From: a gamma proteobacterium HTCC2207 | GTDB lineage: Bacteria > Pseudomonadota > Gammaproteobacteria > Pseudomonadales > Porticoccaceae | Assembly: GCA_000153445.1 (NCBI GenBank) | Contig: CH672397.1 | Coordinates: forward strand, 478,930 to 542,929 | Length of the DNA: 64,000 bases | Direction: 5' to 3' | In this document: one piece after another, positions 10,267 to 19,728 of the stretch | Layout of the letters: every line of letters begins with the position of its first letter | How positions within the stretch are numbered: the stretch's first letter is position 1 | Position numbers and translations under genes: made by a program | Notes under the pieces: generated by a model | Seen by the model: the letters and a program-made list of their open reading frames with translations, nothing else | What the model was told of the DNA's origin: nothing | Database searches by the model: none

Positions 10267-11943
10267 ATGTATATCTACGATCAATATGATCAAAAGCTCG
10301 TTGATGAACGAGTCGAACAGTATCGCGACCAGACCCAACGTTATTTGGATGGTAAAATCAGCGAAGAGGAATTCCTGCCTCTGCGCCTGCAAAATGGGCT
10401 CTATGTTCAACGGCTTGCACCCATGTTACGCGTCGCAGTGCCCTATGGCCTTATGTCTAGCACTCAGGTGCGCAAAATGGCCGAGATATCACGCAAGTTC
10501 GATAAGGGTTACGTGCACTTTACCACTAGACAAAATATTCAGCTCAACTGGCCACTACTGAAAGACGTTCCAGATATTCTCGCCGAGCTCGCCAGCGTGC
10601 AGATGCACGCAATACAGACAAGCGGAAACTGTATTCGCAACACCACTACCGATCAGTTTGCCGGCGTGGCCGCAGACGAGATTGAAGATCCGCGCCCCTG
10701 GTGTGAAATTATCCGCCAGTGGTCGACTATCCATCCAGAATTTGCCTTTCTACCGCGTAAATTTAAGATCGCAGTGTGCGGTTCTGAAGAAGATCGTGCC
10801 GCATTTTTGCTCCATGATATTGGCATCCAGCTGGTCAAAAATGATGCCGGCGAAACCGGCTTCCATGTATTTGTTGGCGGCGGTCTCGGCCGAACACCGG
10901 TTATTGCGTCATCCATTAAGCCATTCTTACCGAAGCAGCATTTGCTGACTTATTTAGACGCGGTACTGCGGGTCTACAATCGCTATGGCAACCGCAATAA
11001 TAAGTATAAGGCGAGAATTAAGATTCTGGTCAAGGCTTGGACACCTGACGTTTTTGCTGAACGTGTTGAAGCTGAATGGGCACAGATTTTAGCCCGCGAT
11101 GTGGATGGCGTGGCACAGTTAACCAGCGGTGAAGTTGAGCGAGTCAAAACCTTCTTCCCCCTGCCCGACTACCAGTCTGTTGACGAAGCCGCCATGGACG
11201 CTGCACTGCAGGCTCAGGCCTCAGATAATGTCGCGTTCTCTCGCTGGCTAGAGCGCAATGTGCGCAACCAGAAGCAGCCTGGCTACGCCGCAGTCACTTT
11301 ATCTTTAAAACCCGCCGGCGTTGCCCCTGGCGATGTTACCGACCGCCAGCTGGAAAGCATTGCCGGTTTGGCAGATCAGTTTTCTAACGGCGAACTGCGT
11401 ACCACCCACAATCAAAATATTGTTATTGCCGACGTCATCAAGAGCCAGTTATTTGATTTTTGGCAGATGGCCAAGGCCGACGGCCTAGCAACACCGACTA
11501 TAGGCACCATCAACGATATGATCTGCTGCCCCGGTGGCGACTATTGCTCCCTGGCCAATGCCAAGTCAATTCCGGTTGCCGAAGCCATTCAGCGGAAATT
11601 TGAAGACCTCGACTATGTCTACGATCTGGGCGACTTAGAACTCAATATTTCCGGCTGCATGAACGCCTGTGGTCATCACCATATTGGCCATATTGGCATT
11701 CTCGGCGTGGATAAAAAGGGAGAGGAATGGTATCAAATACAACTCGGCGGTAGCGCCAATAAAAACGCCGCGCTGGCTAAAGTCCTAGGACCCTCTCTAT
11801 CGCGGAATGATGTGGTCGAGGGCATTGAAAAACTGCTCGATGTCTATGTCGAAAACCGCCTCGAGGGCGAAGCGTTTCTCGCCACCTATCAGCGTATTGG
11901 TGCGGATAAATTTAAGGAGCGAGTTTATGCAAAAGATGCTTAG
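10267..11943 (+). CDS. cysI: Sulfite reductase hemoprotein subunit (nitrite/sulfite reductase family)
   Basis: Siroheme/[4Fe-4S] enzyme reducing sulfite to sulfide for cysteine synthesis. 558 residues with two ferredoxin-like/siroheme half repeats. The cluster ligands are in the canonical spacing: C421-X5-C427 (CPGGDYC) and C464-X3-C468 (CMNAC). This form, paired with a small DUF934 protein, replaces the CysIJ flavoprotein arrangement in Pseudomonas-type bacteria. A nitrite reductase role is less likely because no nitrite-specific partner is nearby. Its last codons overlap the next gene. Confidence 0.93.
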   Translation: MYIYDQYDQKLVDERVEQYRDQTQRYLDGKISEEEFLPLRLQNGLYVQRLAPMLRVAVPYGLMSSTQVRKMAEISRKFDKGYVHFTTRQNIQLNWPLLKDVPDILAELASVQMHAIQTSGNCIRNTTTDQFAGVAADEIEDPRPWCEIIRQWSTIHPEFAFLPRKFKIAVCGSEEDRAAFLLHDIGIQLVKNDAGETGFHVFVGGGLGRTPVIASSIKPFLPKQHLLTYLDAVLRVYNRYGNRNNKYKARIKILVKAWTPDVFAERVEAEWAQILARDVDGVAQLTSGEVERVKTFFPLPDYQSVDEAAMDAALQAQASDNVAFSRWLERNVRNQKQPGYAAVTLSLKPAGVAPGDVTDRQLESIAGLADQFSNGELRTTHNQNIVIADVIKSQLFDFWQMAKADGLATPTIGTINDMICCPGGDYCSLANAKSIPVAEAIQRKFEDLDYVYDLGDLELNISGCMNACGHHHIGHIGILGVDKKGEEWYQIQLGGSANKNAALAKVLGPSLSRNDVVEGIEKLLDVYVENRLEGEAFLATYQRIGADKFKERVYAKDA

Positions 11944-12415
11944 TCACGGAGCGGTTGCCGAGAATAACTGGACAGTTCTGCAAATGCCGGTGGAGACGAT
12001 TCCCCAGGGGAATATTCTGCTGCCGCTAAAGTACTGGCTTGAGCATAGCGCCGAGCTCGACCAGCAAGCCGGCCTAGTCGGTGTCTGGCTCGAGAGCGAT
12101 GAAGAGATCGAAGCCCTTGCGGATGATGTTGCGCAACTACCTGTCATAGCACTCAACTTCCCCAAATTTGTCGATGGCCGCGGTTTTTCCAGCGCCCGCT
12201 TACTGCGTGACCGCTATGATTATCAAGGCGAGATAAGGGCGATAGGCAATGTTATTCAGGATCAGCTGTTTATGTTGCAGCGCTGTGGCTTTAGCCAGTT
12301 TTGTTTAGCCGATGAGGTGGACCTGGAGGCTGCAGCTAAGTCCCTGAACGATTTTTCGGACGGCTACCAAACCGGCGCCGATCAGGCACAACCCCTGTTT
12401 AAGCGTCTGCGCTAG
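11927..12415 (+). CDS. DUF934 protein, CysI partner
   Basis: 162-residue protein of the DUF934 family, regularly found immediately after cysI in Pseudomonas relatives and thought to take part in sulfite reduction (the exact role, for example electron transfer or assembly, is not settled). The ATG at 11927 is preceded by AAGGAG seven bases upstream and overlaps the cysI end by 17 bp, which indicates translational coupling. Longer in-frame starts inside cysI exist but lack such a ribosome site. The conserved RGFSSARLLRDRY-like core is present at about residues 80-95. Confidence 0.88.
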   Translation: MQKMLSHGAVAENNWTVLQMPVETIPQGNILLPLKYWLEHSAELDQQAGLVGVWLESDEEIEALADDVAQLPVIALNFPKFVDGRGFSSARLLRDRYDYQGEIRAIGNVIQDQLFMLQRCGFSQFCLADEVDLEAAAKSLNDFSDGYQTGADQAQPLFKRLR

Positions 12416-12526
12416 ACGCCCTGTGCGCTCTAACCAGTCTAGCCATCCTAGCCATCCGAGCGCGTTATTTTAAAATAAACTTCACTAGACCTTGCACCCT
12501 GGTGCTGGATGTATTGAGATAACGCG

Positions 12527-13693
12527 ATGGAACATCATTTAATACAAATCTTCTTTCTTATCTTCACCGGGGCGGCTGTGGTCGCTTCCCTGGCGTTATT
12601 TGGTCGCCAACCGCTGTTGGTGGTCTATATCCTGCTCGGCGCTGCCATGGGCCCCCACGGCCTAGCCTGGGTTACAGATGTGCAGTTGATTGCTGAGATC
12701 GCCAGCATCGGCATTATTTTCCTGCTATTTTTGCTTGGTTTAGATATGCAGCCTCAGGCGTTGCTGCGCGTGTTTCGTCAGGTCACCCATGTCACCTTAA
12801 TTAGCTCAGTAATATTTGCTCTGGCCGGTTATGGCATAGGTTACCTATTTGGCTTCTCGGCCACAGAAAATCTGATTATTGGCACCTCGATGATGTTCTC
12901 AAGCACCATTATTGGTATCAAGCTTTTGCCCACTACTGTGCTACATCACCGCCACTCCGGCGAGCTTATGGTGGGAATGTTGTTGATGCAGGATTTTCTC
13001 GCCATCTTTGTACTCCTAATGCTGATATCTGCCGCCTCTGGCGGTGACAGCTACATGCGTTTTGCCGTCAGCTTGATATCCCTACCGCTACTGATTGCCG
13101 GCTCGGTGTTAATGGTGCGTTATATATTGCAGCCGCTGTTCGCGCGCTTTGATCGTATTGGGGAATATGTTTTTCTACTCGCCATCGGCTGGTGTCTGGG
13201 TATTGCCGAACTGGCAGAATACGGCGGGCTATCGCGCGAAATCGGCGCCTTTATTGCCGGCATATCCATAGCCACCAGTCCTATCGCACCCTATATAGCG
13301 CTCAACCTGAAGCCACTTCGGGACTTCTTTTTAATACTGTTTTTCTTTGCGCTTGGCGGTGGCTTTGACCTGTCGTTAATACCCCATATTGCCCTGCCGG
13401 CGATCATTCTGGCGATTATTATGTTGAGCCTCAAACCCGTGGTCTATCACTGGCTGTTGCGCAACCAGAGCGAGAGCCATGGCCTAGCATGGGATATTGG
13501 ATTGCGCCTGGGGCAAAACAGCGAGTTCTCACTGCTAATTGCCTATGTCGCCTTTAACACCAGCCTAATTGGTAATAATGCGTCACATTTGATTCAAGCC
13601 GCCGCGATCATTACTTTTCTAATCTCAAGCTACATAGTAGTCTTTAATCTGACTAATCCTATAGCCCTAAAGGATACGCTGCGCAGAGATTAA
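12527..13693 (+). CDS. CPA2-family cation:proton antiporter, membrane domain only
   Basis: 388 residues with the Na+/H+ exchanger fold of the KefB/GerN group, about 12-13 hydrophobic helices from residue 5 to 380. There is no C-terminal TrkA-N/RCK domain, unlike KefB or KefC (about 600 residues). It may therefore be a naturally short GerN/NapA-like antiporter or a truncated Kef protein. The remnant that begins within about 20 bp of its stop makes truncation by deletion possible. K+/Na+ export coupled to protons is the expected role; ion preference cannot be read. Confidence 0.85.
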   Translation: MEHHLIQIFFLIFTGAAVVASLALFGRQPLLVVYILLGAAMGPHGLAWVTDVQLIAEIASIGIIFLLFLLGLDMQPQALLRVFRQVTHVTLISSVIFALAGYGIGYLFGFSATENLIIGTSMMFSSTIIGIKLLPTTVLHHRHSGELMVGMLLMQDFLAIFVLLMLISAASGGDSYMRFAVSLISLPLLIAGSVLMVRYILQPLFARFDRIGEYVFLLAIGWCLGIAELAEYGGLSREIGAFIAGISIATSPIAPYIALNLKPLRDFFLILFFFALGGGFDLSLIPHIALPAIILAIIMLSLKPVVYHWLLRNQSESHGLAWDIGLRLGQNSEFSLLIAYVAFNTSLIGNNASHLIQAAAIITFLISSYIVVFNLTNPIALKDTLRRD

Positions 13694-14075
13694 AGCAGGC
13701 ATAGTGGACTGCTATGACGCCATGACCAGCCCGCGCTATTACGCCACACCAATCCCCCATTCAGAGGCCATACTCAAGCTCGCAGGCTGGCGCGCGCGGC
13801 TTTTTCAAAAGGAGTTGGTGGATACCTTTATACAGGCAATAGGTCTCTACCCACCGGGTTCTCTGGTTGAGCTAACCAATGGTGAGGTGGCTGTGGTCAG
13901 CGACTACAGAGCAGGAATGGGCAGAAAGCCGAAATTGACGGTGATATTGGATATGAATAAACGCCGACTGGCGCAAAAGAAGGTTATCTCAATTACTGGC
14001 AAGGAAGGCTCAATTGATATAGCTCGCAACCTTCCGCCGGATGCTTACAACTTGGACCCCGAAGCTCTTTTCTAA
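13671..14075 (+). pseudogene. C-terminal remnant of an HD-GYP domain protein
   Basis: Reading from about 13671, and with a GTG possible at 13704, the frame encodes AGIVDCYDAMTSPRYY and later FIQAIGLYPPGSLVEL. Both stretches are characteristic of the end of HD-GYP cyclic-di-GMP phosphodiesterases. The whole N-terminal part, including the HD metal ligands and the HHE/HGxxYP motifs, is absent, because the frame is closed by TAA at 13668 inside the antiporter gene. What remains (about 123 residues) cannot be a working phosphodiesterase. The simplest reading is that a deletion joined the antiporter gene to the 3' end of an HD-GYP gene. Expression as a small protein from the GTG cannot be excluded. 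Confidence 0.7.
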
Positions 14076-14150
14076 GAGGCTCTTTTCTAAGGGGCTCTTT
14101 TCTAAGGGGCTCTTTTCTAAGGCGCTCGTTTCTAAGGCGTTCTTTTTTAA
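14064..14150. repeat. 15-bp tandem array (about 6 copies)
   Basis: Units of gctcttttctaaggg starting at 14064, 14079, 14094, 14109, 14124 and 14139, the last two degenerate. The first unit overlaps the last codons and stop of the HD-GYP remnant. Each unit contains TAA in one frame, so it is not a coding repeat. Confidence 0.9.
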
Positions 14151-14197
14151 ACTGAGGGCGCTTGATCTAACAAGCGCCCAATACACTCTTTTACAAT

Positions 14198-14279
14198 CAG
14201 CCTGTTTATTACCGGCCTGTTTATTACCAGCCTGTTTATTACCAGCCTCTTTATTACCTGCCTCTTTACTACCAGCCTA
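14198..14279. repeat. Second 15-bp tandem array (about 5.5 copies)
   Basis: Units of cagcctgtttattac starting at 14198, 14213, 14228, 14243, 14258 and 14273. The array runs up to and includes the stop codon of sohB (14277-14279, minus strand). It has the same period as the neighbouring array but an unrelated sequence. Confidence 0.9.
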
Positions 14280-15368
14280 AGTCATACGCTCAGTATTATT
14301 GGTCAAGCGCTCCCACCAGCGCAGCATCACTCGATCGGCGCTCTCCTCAGCCGCCAGCCCCAATCGTTGATGAAGTTTTTTCTTAAGCACAAAGGCGATC
14401 TCATAGACATCGGCTTCCTGGGCGCGCGCAACCAGATATTCATCACTGGTTTGCAGATCGTCTACCAGAGCAACATTGAGTGCGCGGGTACCAAACCAGA
14501 CCTCACCCGTAGCAATAAGGTCTATATCCAGCTGTGGTCGACGCTCTTGAACAAATTCTTTAAAAAGACTGTGAGTATCTTCCAACTCCTCGAGAAACTT
14601 CTCCCGACCGCTGTCAGTATTTTCACCAAACATGGTCAGCGTGCGCTTATGTTCACCCGCAGTCAGTAGCTCAAATTCAACATCGTGCTTCTTTAACACC
14701 TTGTTAAAGTTGGGCAACTGGGCAACAACACCAATCGAGCCCAAAATCGCGAAAGGCGCAGCGATAATTTTATCGGCAACACAGGCCATCATATAGCCGC
14801 CGCTGGCAGCCACCTTGTCGACACAGACTGTCAGAGGGATATTGCGCTTGCGAATCCGATCCAACTGACTAGAGGCCAGACCATAGCTGTGAACCATGCC
14901 ACCACCGCTCTCTAGGCGCACCACTACTTCATCATTGGCACTTGCCTGGGACAGTATCGCAGTCACCTCTTCACGAAGATTGGTTACTGCAGACGCGCTG
15001 ACATTGCCGTAAAAGTTCACCACAAATACTCGCGGCTTTTGCGCAGGTAACTCGGCCTCTGGATCTTTAGCCGCCTTCTTACTGGCTTTCTGCAGCGCCT
15101 TGGCCTTTTTCTGCTTGTCTTTTTGGAGGCGCTTATCCTCAGCCTTGTGCAGTGACTCATCCATTACCGCAAATTTGATCGCATCACTCATATCGTCAAA
15201 CATTTCATTTAACGGGGTGATTTCCAAGTGGCCTTTGCTGCCGCTATGACGATTTTTTTGATTCAGCCCGACAATAATGCTGACCACAATTACCAAGGCG
15301 GCAATACCGGTAACTACTTTGGCTAAAAACAAACCGTATTCAAAAAGAAATTCCAAGACAAACTCCAT
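14277..15368 (-). CDS. sohB: Inner-membrane serine protease of the SohB/SppA family
   Basis: S49-family signal-peptide-peptidase-like protease, 363 residues (E. coli SohB 349). One N-terminal membrane helix (about residues 10-34) is followed by a Lys/Ala-rich charged linker (about 78-107), then the protease domain. The catalytic pair is visible as S189 in AASGG and K241 in AGEHKR. ATG start at 15368. The long basic linker between anchor and protease is the only unusual feature. Confidence 0.92.
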   Translation of the reverse strand: MEFVLEFLFEYGLFLAKVVTGIAALVIVVSIIVGLNQKNRHSGSKGHLEITPLNEMFDDMSDAIKFAVMDESLHKAEDKRLQKDKQKKAKALQKASKKAAKDPEAELPAQKPRVFVVNFYGNVSASAVTNLREEVTAILSQASANDEVVVRLESGGGMVHSYGLASSQLDRIRKRNIPLTVCVDKVAASGGYMMACVADKIIAAPFAILGSIGVVAQLPNFNKVLKKHDVEFELLTAGEHKRTLTMFGENTDSGREKFLEELEDTHSLFKEFVQERRPQLDIDLIATGEVWFGTRALNVALVDDLQTSDEYLVARAQEADVYEIAFVLKKKLHQRLGLAAEESADRVMLRWWERLTNNTERMT

Positions 15369-15400
15369 TTATGGGCAGACAAAAATTGATTATAGACGGC

Positions 15401-16234
15401 TTAAGCGCCGTTGACCTCTTCGACAAAGCGCGCAATCAAGCGCCCGGACATACTGGTAAGCGGCGGCAGGATCGCGGGCAACTCTTTGTAGTGCCACCAG
15501 TGCGCCTCAGCAATTTCGACCTCGTCGACGTTAATATCCGTAGTCACCGCATCGGCAATAAAACCGAGCATCAACTGGCCGGGAAATGGCCAAGCCTGGC
15601 TGCCCACATAGCGTATGTTCTCAACCTGCACGCCGGACTCTTCGAACACTTCACGATGCAGTGCCTGCTCGGCACTCTCACCAGCTTCGACAAAACCAGC
15701 CAGTGCACTAAAGCGCCCCTCAGGCCAGTTCACCGAACGACCCAGCAAACAGCGTTCACCATCACGTACCACGACAATTATGCAGGGAGAAATTCGTGGG
15801 TAGAGACTGATATCACAGCTTATGCAGCGCAGCGCATGATCATCTGCGGCGCTCTCGGTCGAGCCACCACAGCCGCCACAGAAACGGTGATTCTTTTGCC
15901 ATTCAAGCATCTGGACAGCGCGGCTCGCCAATGAAAACTGCTCGTCGCTGCTGGAAAGCAATACCGAACGCAGCTCCATCACTGAGAATCCCTCCATGGA
16001 ACGAGACTCTGGAGACAGATCCCAGACTTCGCAATCAACCCCGTTCCACTGCCCAACTACCAAGCGCTGTTCACAGAAGAACTTCATCACATCGGCCTGC
16101 TCGCGATCAATAACTAGATCACTGCTACCCCGCGCAACTAAAATATCCCGTCCAACCACGGGAATAACACATAAATTTTCAGTACCTGTTCGAGCATTAG
16201 CGGGAAAAAATCCTTCGAGAGCGGGAGGAAGCAT
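15401..16234 (-). CDS. nudC: NAD(H) pyrophosphatase / RNA NAD-decapping Nudix hydrolase
   Basis: Hydrolyses NADH to NMNH and AMP, and removes NAD caps from RNA in E. coli. 277 residues. Four zinc cysteines C119, C122, C137 and C140 precede the Nudix box G180-X5-E186-X7-R194-E195-x2-E198-E199-x-G201. The NudC-specific SQxWPFP motif follows at about 212-218 (here SQAWPFPGQ). ATG start at 16234 with GGAGGA immediately upstream. Same strand as sohB, 32 bp before it. A minus-strand terminator-like hairpin lies in its leader. Confidence 0.96.
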   Translation of the reverse strand: MLPPALEGFFPANARTGTENLCVIPVVGRDILVARGSSDLVIDREQADVMKFFCEQRLVVGQWNGVDCEVWDLSPESRSMEGFSVMELRSVLLSSSDEQFSLASRAVQMLEWQKNHRFCGGCGGSTESAADDHALRCISCDISLYPRISPCIIVVVRDGERCLLGRSVNWPEGRFSALAGFVEAGESAEQALHREVFEESGVQVENIRYVGSQAWPFPGQLMLGFIADAVTTDINVDEVEIAEAHWWHYKELPAILPPLTSMSGRLIARFVEEVNGA

Positions 16235-16257
16235 ATTGAGGTATTTGCCTTATTGTT

Positions 16258-16288
16258 ATTATTAAAAAGCCTCCATTAAAGAGGCTGT
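16258..16288 (-). terminator. Intrinsic terminator on the minus strand, upstream of nudC
   Basis: On the minus strand AGCCTC-7 nt-GAGGCT (16286-16268) is followed by a run of five T. It would stop transcripts coming from the nhaB side before they reach nudC, yet no minus-strand gene is seen between here and nhaB. It may be an attenuator or the 3' end of a small RNA. Confidence 0.6.
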
Positions 16289-16389
16289 GGCGAAGCTTGC
16301 ATATTGCGGAATCAACCGCTACTGTTTGCGCCTTAAAGCGTAAGTTTAACACGATTAATTTTCCGACTAGACAATAATAAGGACCTAAC

Positions 16390-17895
16390 ATGCAGCCAAC
16401 GATGTATCAGGCGTTTCAAAAAAACTTTCTGGGCAATTCCCCAGGTTGGTATGAAAAGGCGATTATTGCCTTCCTAATAATCAACCCCATCGCACTCTGG
16501 GCTTTTGGTCCCTTCGTGACCGGATGGATGCTGATTGCTGAATTTATTCTAACCCTTGCTATGGCGCTTAAATGCTACCCATTGCAGCCCGGCGGCCTGC
16601 TCGCCATCGAGGCAATCTTACTCGGCATGGCCTCGCCTGAGGCGGTCTATCAAGAGACAGTGTCAAACTTTCAAGTGATTCTGCTGCTGATGTTTATGGT
16701 CGCCGGCATCTACTTTATGCGCGACATGTTGTTATTTGTTTTCACCAATATACTGCTCAAGGTGAAATCAAAAACCACCCTGTCATTTCTATTCTGTTTT
16801 GCCGGTGCATTTCTCTCTGCGTTTCTCGATGCACTGACGGTTACAGCAGTACTGATTACGATTTCGGTCGGCTTCTACTCGGTGTTCCACAAAGTGGCAT
16901 CGGGTAAGAAAATTGTCGATGACGGACATGACCATAGCACTGACGAAAACCTCGCAGGCAATCAACGTGCAAACTTAGATCAATTCCGCGCCTTCTTGCG
17001 CAGTTTGATTATGCACGGAGCTGTGGGTACCGCACTCGGTGGAGTGACCACGGTTGTGGGCGAGCCGCAAAACCTATTGATCGCTGAGAAAGCCGGCTGG
17101 GAATTTATTGAGTTCTTCCTCACCATGGCGCCAGTGACCATGCCTGTTTTGGTCTGTGGTTTAGCCACTTGCATTATCTTGGAGAAAACCAAAATTCTTG
17201 GTTACGGTGCAGAGATGCCAGAAGAAGTCCGCGTCATTCTGCAAGCCTCCAGTGACCACGACAACTCACGTCGCACTCAGTACGACAAGGCCGCTTTGAT
17301 TATTCAGGTTATTGTCTCTCTGATTCTGGTTTTAGGACTGGCGTTTCACTGGGCTCCAGTGGGCTTGATTGGCTTGATGGTGATTGTACTTCTGACTGCC
17401 TTTAACGGTGTCACCGAAGAGCATCGCATTGGCCACGCCTTTGAAGAGGCCCTGCCCTTTACCGCTCTTTTAGTGGTGTTCTTTGCCATTGTTGCAGTGA
17501 TCCACGAACAGCACCTATTCTCTCCAGTTATCGGCTGGGTGCTGGCAATGGATGAATCTGTGCAGCCAGGCATGTTCTTCCTCGCCAACGGTGTGCTGTC
17601 GATGATCAGTGACAACGTTTTTGTGGCAACGGTTTACATCAACGAAGTCAGAGCAGTGTTAGACGCCGGTAGTATTAGCCGTGAGCACTTCGATAAGCTG
17701 GTTATTGCGATTAACACCGGTACCAACTTGCCGAGTGTTGCAACCCCTAACGGACAGGCTGCATTCCTCTTCCTGCTGACCTCAGCGATCGCACCACTTA
17801 TCCGCCTCTCCTATATGCGCATGGTGCTTATGGCGCTGCCATATACATTGGTACTGACCGCAGTTGGTTTGTGGGGCGTTGTGTATATGATCTAG
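16390..17895 (+). CDS. nhaB: Na+/H+ antiporter NhaB
   Basis: 501-residue membrane antiporter that expels Na+ in exchange for protons; E. coli NhaB has 513. The conserved N-terminal text ([20 protein letters not shown], then [20 protein letters not shown]) and [12 protein letters not shown] are NhaB signatures. A cytosolic loop with a His/Asp-rich patch (about residues 176-190) lies after the fifth helix group. ATG at 16390 with AAGGA eight bases upstream. Followed by a strong terminator. Fits a sodium-rich habitat. Confidence 0.97.
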   Translation: MQPTMYQAFQKNFLGNSPGWYEKAIIAFLIINPIALWAFGPFVTGWMLIAEFILTLAMALKCYPLQPGGLLAIEAILLGMASPEAVYQETVSNFQVILLLMFMVAGIYFMRDMLLFVFTNILLKVKSKTTLSFLFCFAGAFLSAFLDALTVTAVLITISVGFYSVFHKVASGKKIVDDGHDHSTDENLAGNQRANLDQFRAFLRSLIMHGAVGTALGGVTTVVGEPQNLLIAEKAGWEFIEFFLTMAPVTMPVLVCGLATCIILEKTKILGYGAEMPEEVRVILQASSDHDNSRRTQYDKAALIIQVIVSLILVLGLAFHWAPVGLIGLMVIVLLTAFNGVTEEHRIGHAFEEALPFTALLVVFFAIVAVIHEQHLFSPVIGWVLAMDESVQPGMFFLANGVLSMISDNVFVATVYINEVRAVLDAGSISREHFDKLVIAINTGTNLPSVATPNGQAAFLFLLTSAIAPLIRLSYMRMVLMALPYTLVLTAVGLWGVVYMI

Positions 17896-17934
17896 TAATC
17901 TTAGATCAGATATCAGCTATTAAGGCACCACAAG

Positions 17935-17968
17935 AAAGGCCGGACTTGGTAACAAGCCCGGCCTTTTT
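17935..17968 (+). terminator. Rho-independent terminator of nhaB
   Basis: A stem of about 13 bp, AAAGGCCGG-a-CTTG, loop GTAA, CAAG-c-CCGGCCTTT, ends in a T run. It lies between the convergent nhaB and fadD genes and points mainly in the nhaB direction. Confidence 0.92.
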
Positions 17969-17990
17969 ATTGACTAGATCTTTGCAGTTT

Positions 17991-19664
17991 TTAGAGCTTA
18001 GCTAACTCCTCCGCTTTCAACTCTTTGCGCAGAACCTTACCCACGTTGCTCTTAGGCAGGTCCTCGCGAAACTCGACAAACTTAGGGACCTTGTAGCCGG
18101 CCATATTGGCTTTGCAAAACTCAACCACCTGCTCAGTAGTCAAGCTGGCATTATTGGCCACCACAAACATCTTCACTACCTCTCCAGCTTTGGCATCAGC
18201 AACCCCAATCGCGGCGCATTCCAGAACATCTGGATGCAGTGTGAGAGCCTGTTCCAGCTCATTGGGATACACATTGAAGCCGGAGACGATAATCATATCC
18301 TTCAGACGATCGACAATTTTTATATAACCCTGTTCATCGACTGTGACTATATCACCTGTATGCAACCAGCCATCGACAATCACCTCCTCGGTTTGTGCCT
18401 CTCGCTGCCAGTAGCCCTTCATCACCTGAGCACCCCGCACACAGAGTTCGCCAACACCACCGACGTCCTGTTCAACCCCATTTTCGTCAACCACCTTTAT
18501 CTCGGTTCCAGGCAGCGGGATACCTGCAGTGCCAATCTTTTCATGGCCGGAAGGGTTCATGGATATCACCGGTGATGATTCAGTCATACCATAGCCTTCA
18601 CTTACTACACAGCCAGTCGCCTCGTGCCATTCGTGGGCCACAGCATCCATTAGCGCCATGCCACCCGACAGTGTTATCTGCAACTTAGAGAAGTCGAGTT
18701 TCTGGAACTTACTGTCCTGCAATAGCGCCACAAACAGCGAATTTAGCCCACAGAATATTTCAAACTTAAGGGACTTGATAGCGCCGACAAACATCGGAAT
18801 ATTACGTGGATCCGGGATAAGCACACTGTGCCCGCGAGTTGCCGGCATCAGCCCCATATTCAGCATCCAGGCATAGATATGATAGAGCGGTAGCGGTGAC
18901 ACTGTGGTGAAATACTTTACCGAGCGGCCGCCGGCACTGACCATATCCATAGTCTGCGCCACATTGCTCATCAATGAGCCCTGAGTCAGCATCACACCTT
19001 TGGATACCCCAGTGGTACCGCCGGTATATTGCAGCGCACTAATATCATCGTAGGCAGGCGTATGGGAGGGATAAGCACTCTGCCCTGCCAGCATATCTGT
19101 AAAGCTGATAATCCCCTGAGCAGGTAAGCTAGGGCGCTTGCCCAGGACCTTAGTCACCGCTGTGAGTAGCGTTTTCTTAGGCTGTGGCAGCAGATCGATT
19201 GCTCGAGTGACCACAACATGCTCTATGCCTGTCTCGGGCAGCGCTGCCTGCAATGTGTCATAGAACTGGTCAAGTACCACCACCGCCTTGGCACCGGAGT
19301 CGTTGAACTGATGCACCAGTTCACGGTGGGTATACATGGGGTTGGTATTGACTATCACTAATCCCAGTTTCCAAGCCGCGATTACCACTATGGGATACTG
19401 CAACAAATTGGGTAGTTGGATGGCCAGGCGGTCGCCGGCGGCGAGCCCTAGTTGAGTATGAAAATAACCGGCAATACGCTCTCCCAACTGATCTATCTCA
19501 GCATAGGAGAGAGTCTGTCCCAAACAGGTGAACGCTGGACGCTCGCCGGAATCGGCAACTGCCTGTTGCCACATAGCCAACAGAGAGTCTGCTGGCAGCG
19601 CGGGCTGCTTATTCGACACACCTATAGCAAGTTGCGCTTGAATCGCAGCTTCTTGAACATTCAT
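17991..19664 (-). CDS. fadD: Long-chain fatty-acid--CoA ligase
   Basis: ATP-dependent acyl-CoA synthetase that activates imported fatty acids for beta-oxidation. With the ATG at 19664 it has 557 residues (E. coli FadD 561). The AMP-binding motif YTGGTTGVSKG is at 213-223, and GYGMTESSP and GWLHTGDI follow as in FadD. A longer frame to a TTG at 19724, or an ATG at 19676, is possible but adds residues outside the family alignment. It lies 64 bp downstream of the VWA/MoxR pair's stop on the same strand. Confidence 0.93.
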   Translation of the reverse strand: MNVQEAAIQAQLAIGVSNKQPALPADSLLAMWQQAVADSGERPAFTCLGQTLSYAEIDQLGERIAGYFHTQLGLAAGDRLAIQLPNLLQYPIVVIAAWKLGLVIVNTNPMYTHRELVHQFNDSGAKAVVVLDQFYDTLQAALPETGIEHVVVTRAIDLLPQPKKTLLTAVTKVLGKRPSLPAQGIISFTDMLAGQSAYPSHTPAYDDISALQYTGGTTGVSKGVMLTQGSLMSNVAQTMDMVSAGGRSVKYFTTVSPLPLYHIYAWMLNMGLMPATRGHSVLIPDPRNIPMFVGAIKSLKFEIFCGLNSLFVALLQDSKFQKLDFSKLQITLSGGMALMDAVAHEWHEATGCVVSEGYGMTESSPVISMNPSGHEKIGTAGIPLPGTEIKVVDENGVEQDVGGVGELCVRGAQVMKGYWQREAQTEEVIVDGWLHTGDIVTVDEQGYIKIVDRLKDMIIVSGFNVYPNELEQALTLHPDVLECAAIGVADAKAGEVVKMFVVANNASLTTEQVVEFCKANMAGYKVPKFVEFREDLPKSNVGKVLRKELKAEELAKL

Positions 19665-19728
19665 ACCAATACCCATCCAGTGTTTATTTTTATATTTTAT
19701 ATTGGTGACAAAACTGCGGTGCAAAAAT

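Noticed and set aside
10156-10410. 84-codon minus-strand ORF overlapping the cysI start
   Set aside because: Overlaps cysI antisense, has no recognisable family and no ribosome site.
14041-14280. ORF encoding a LLPAC-type repetitive peptide
   Set aside because: It is only the translation of the two 15-bp arrays in a frame overlapping the HD-GYP remnant; no ribosome site and no family.
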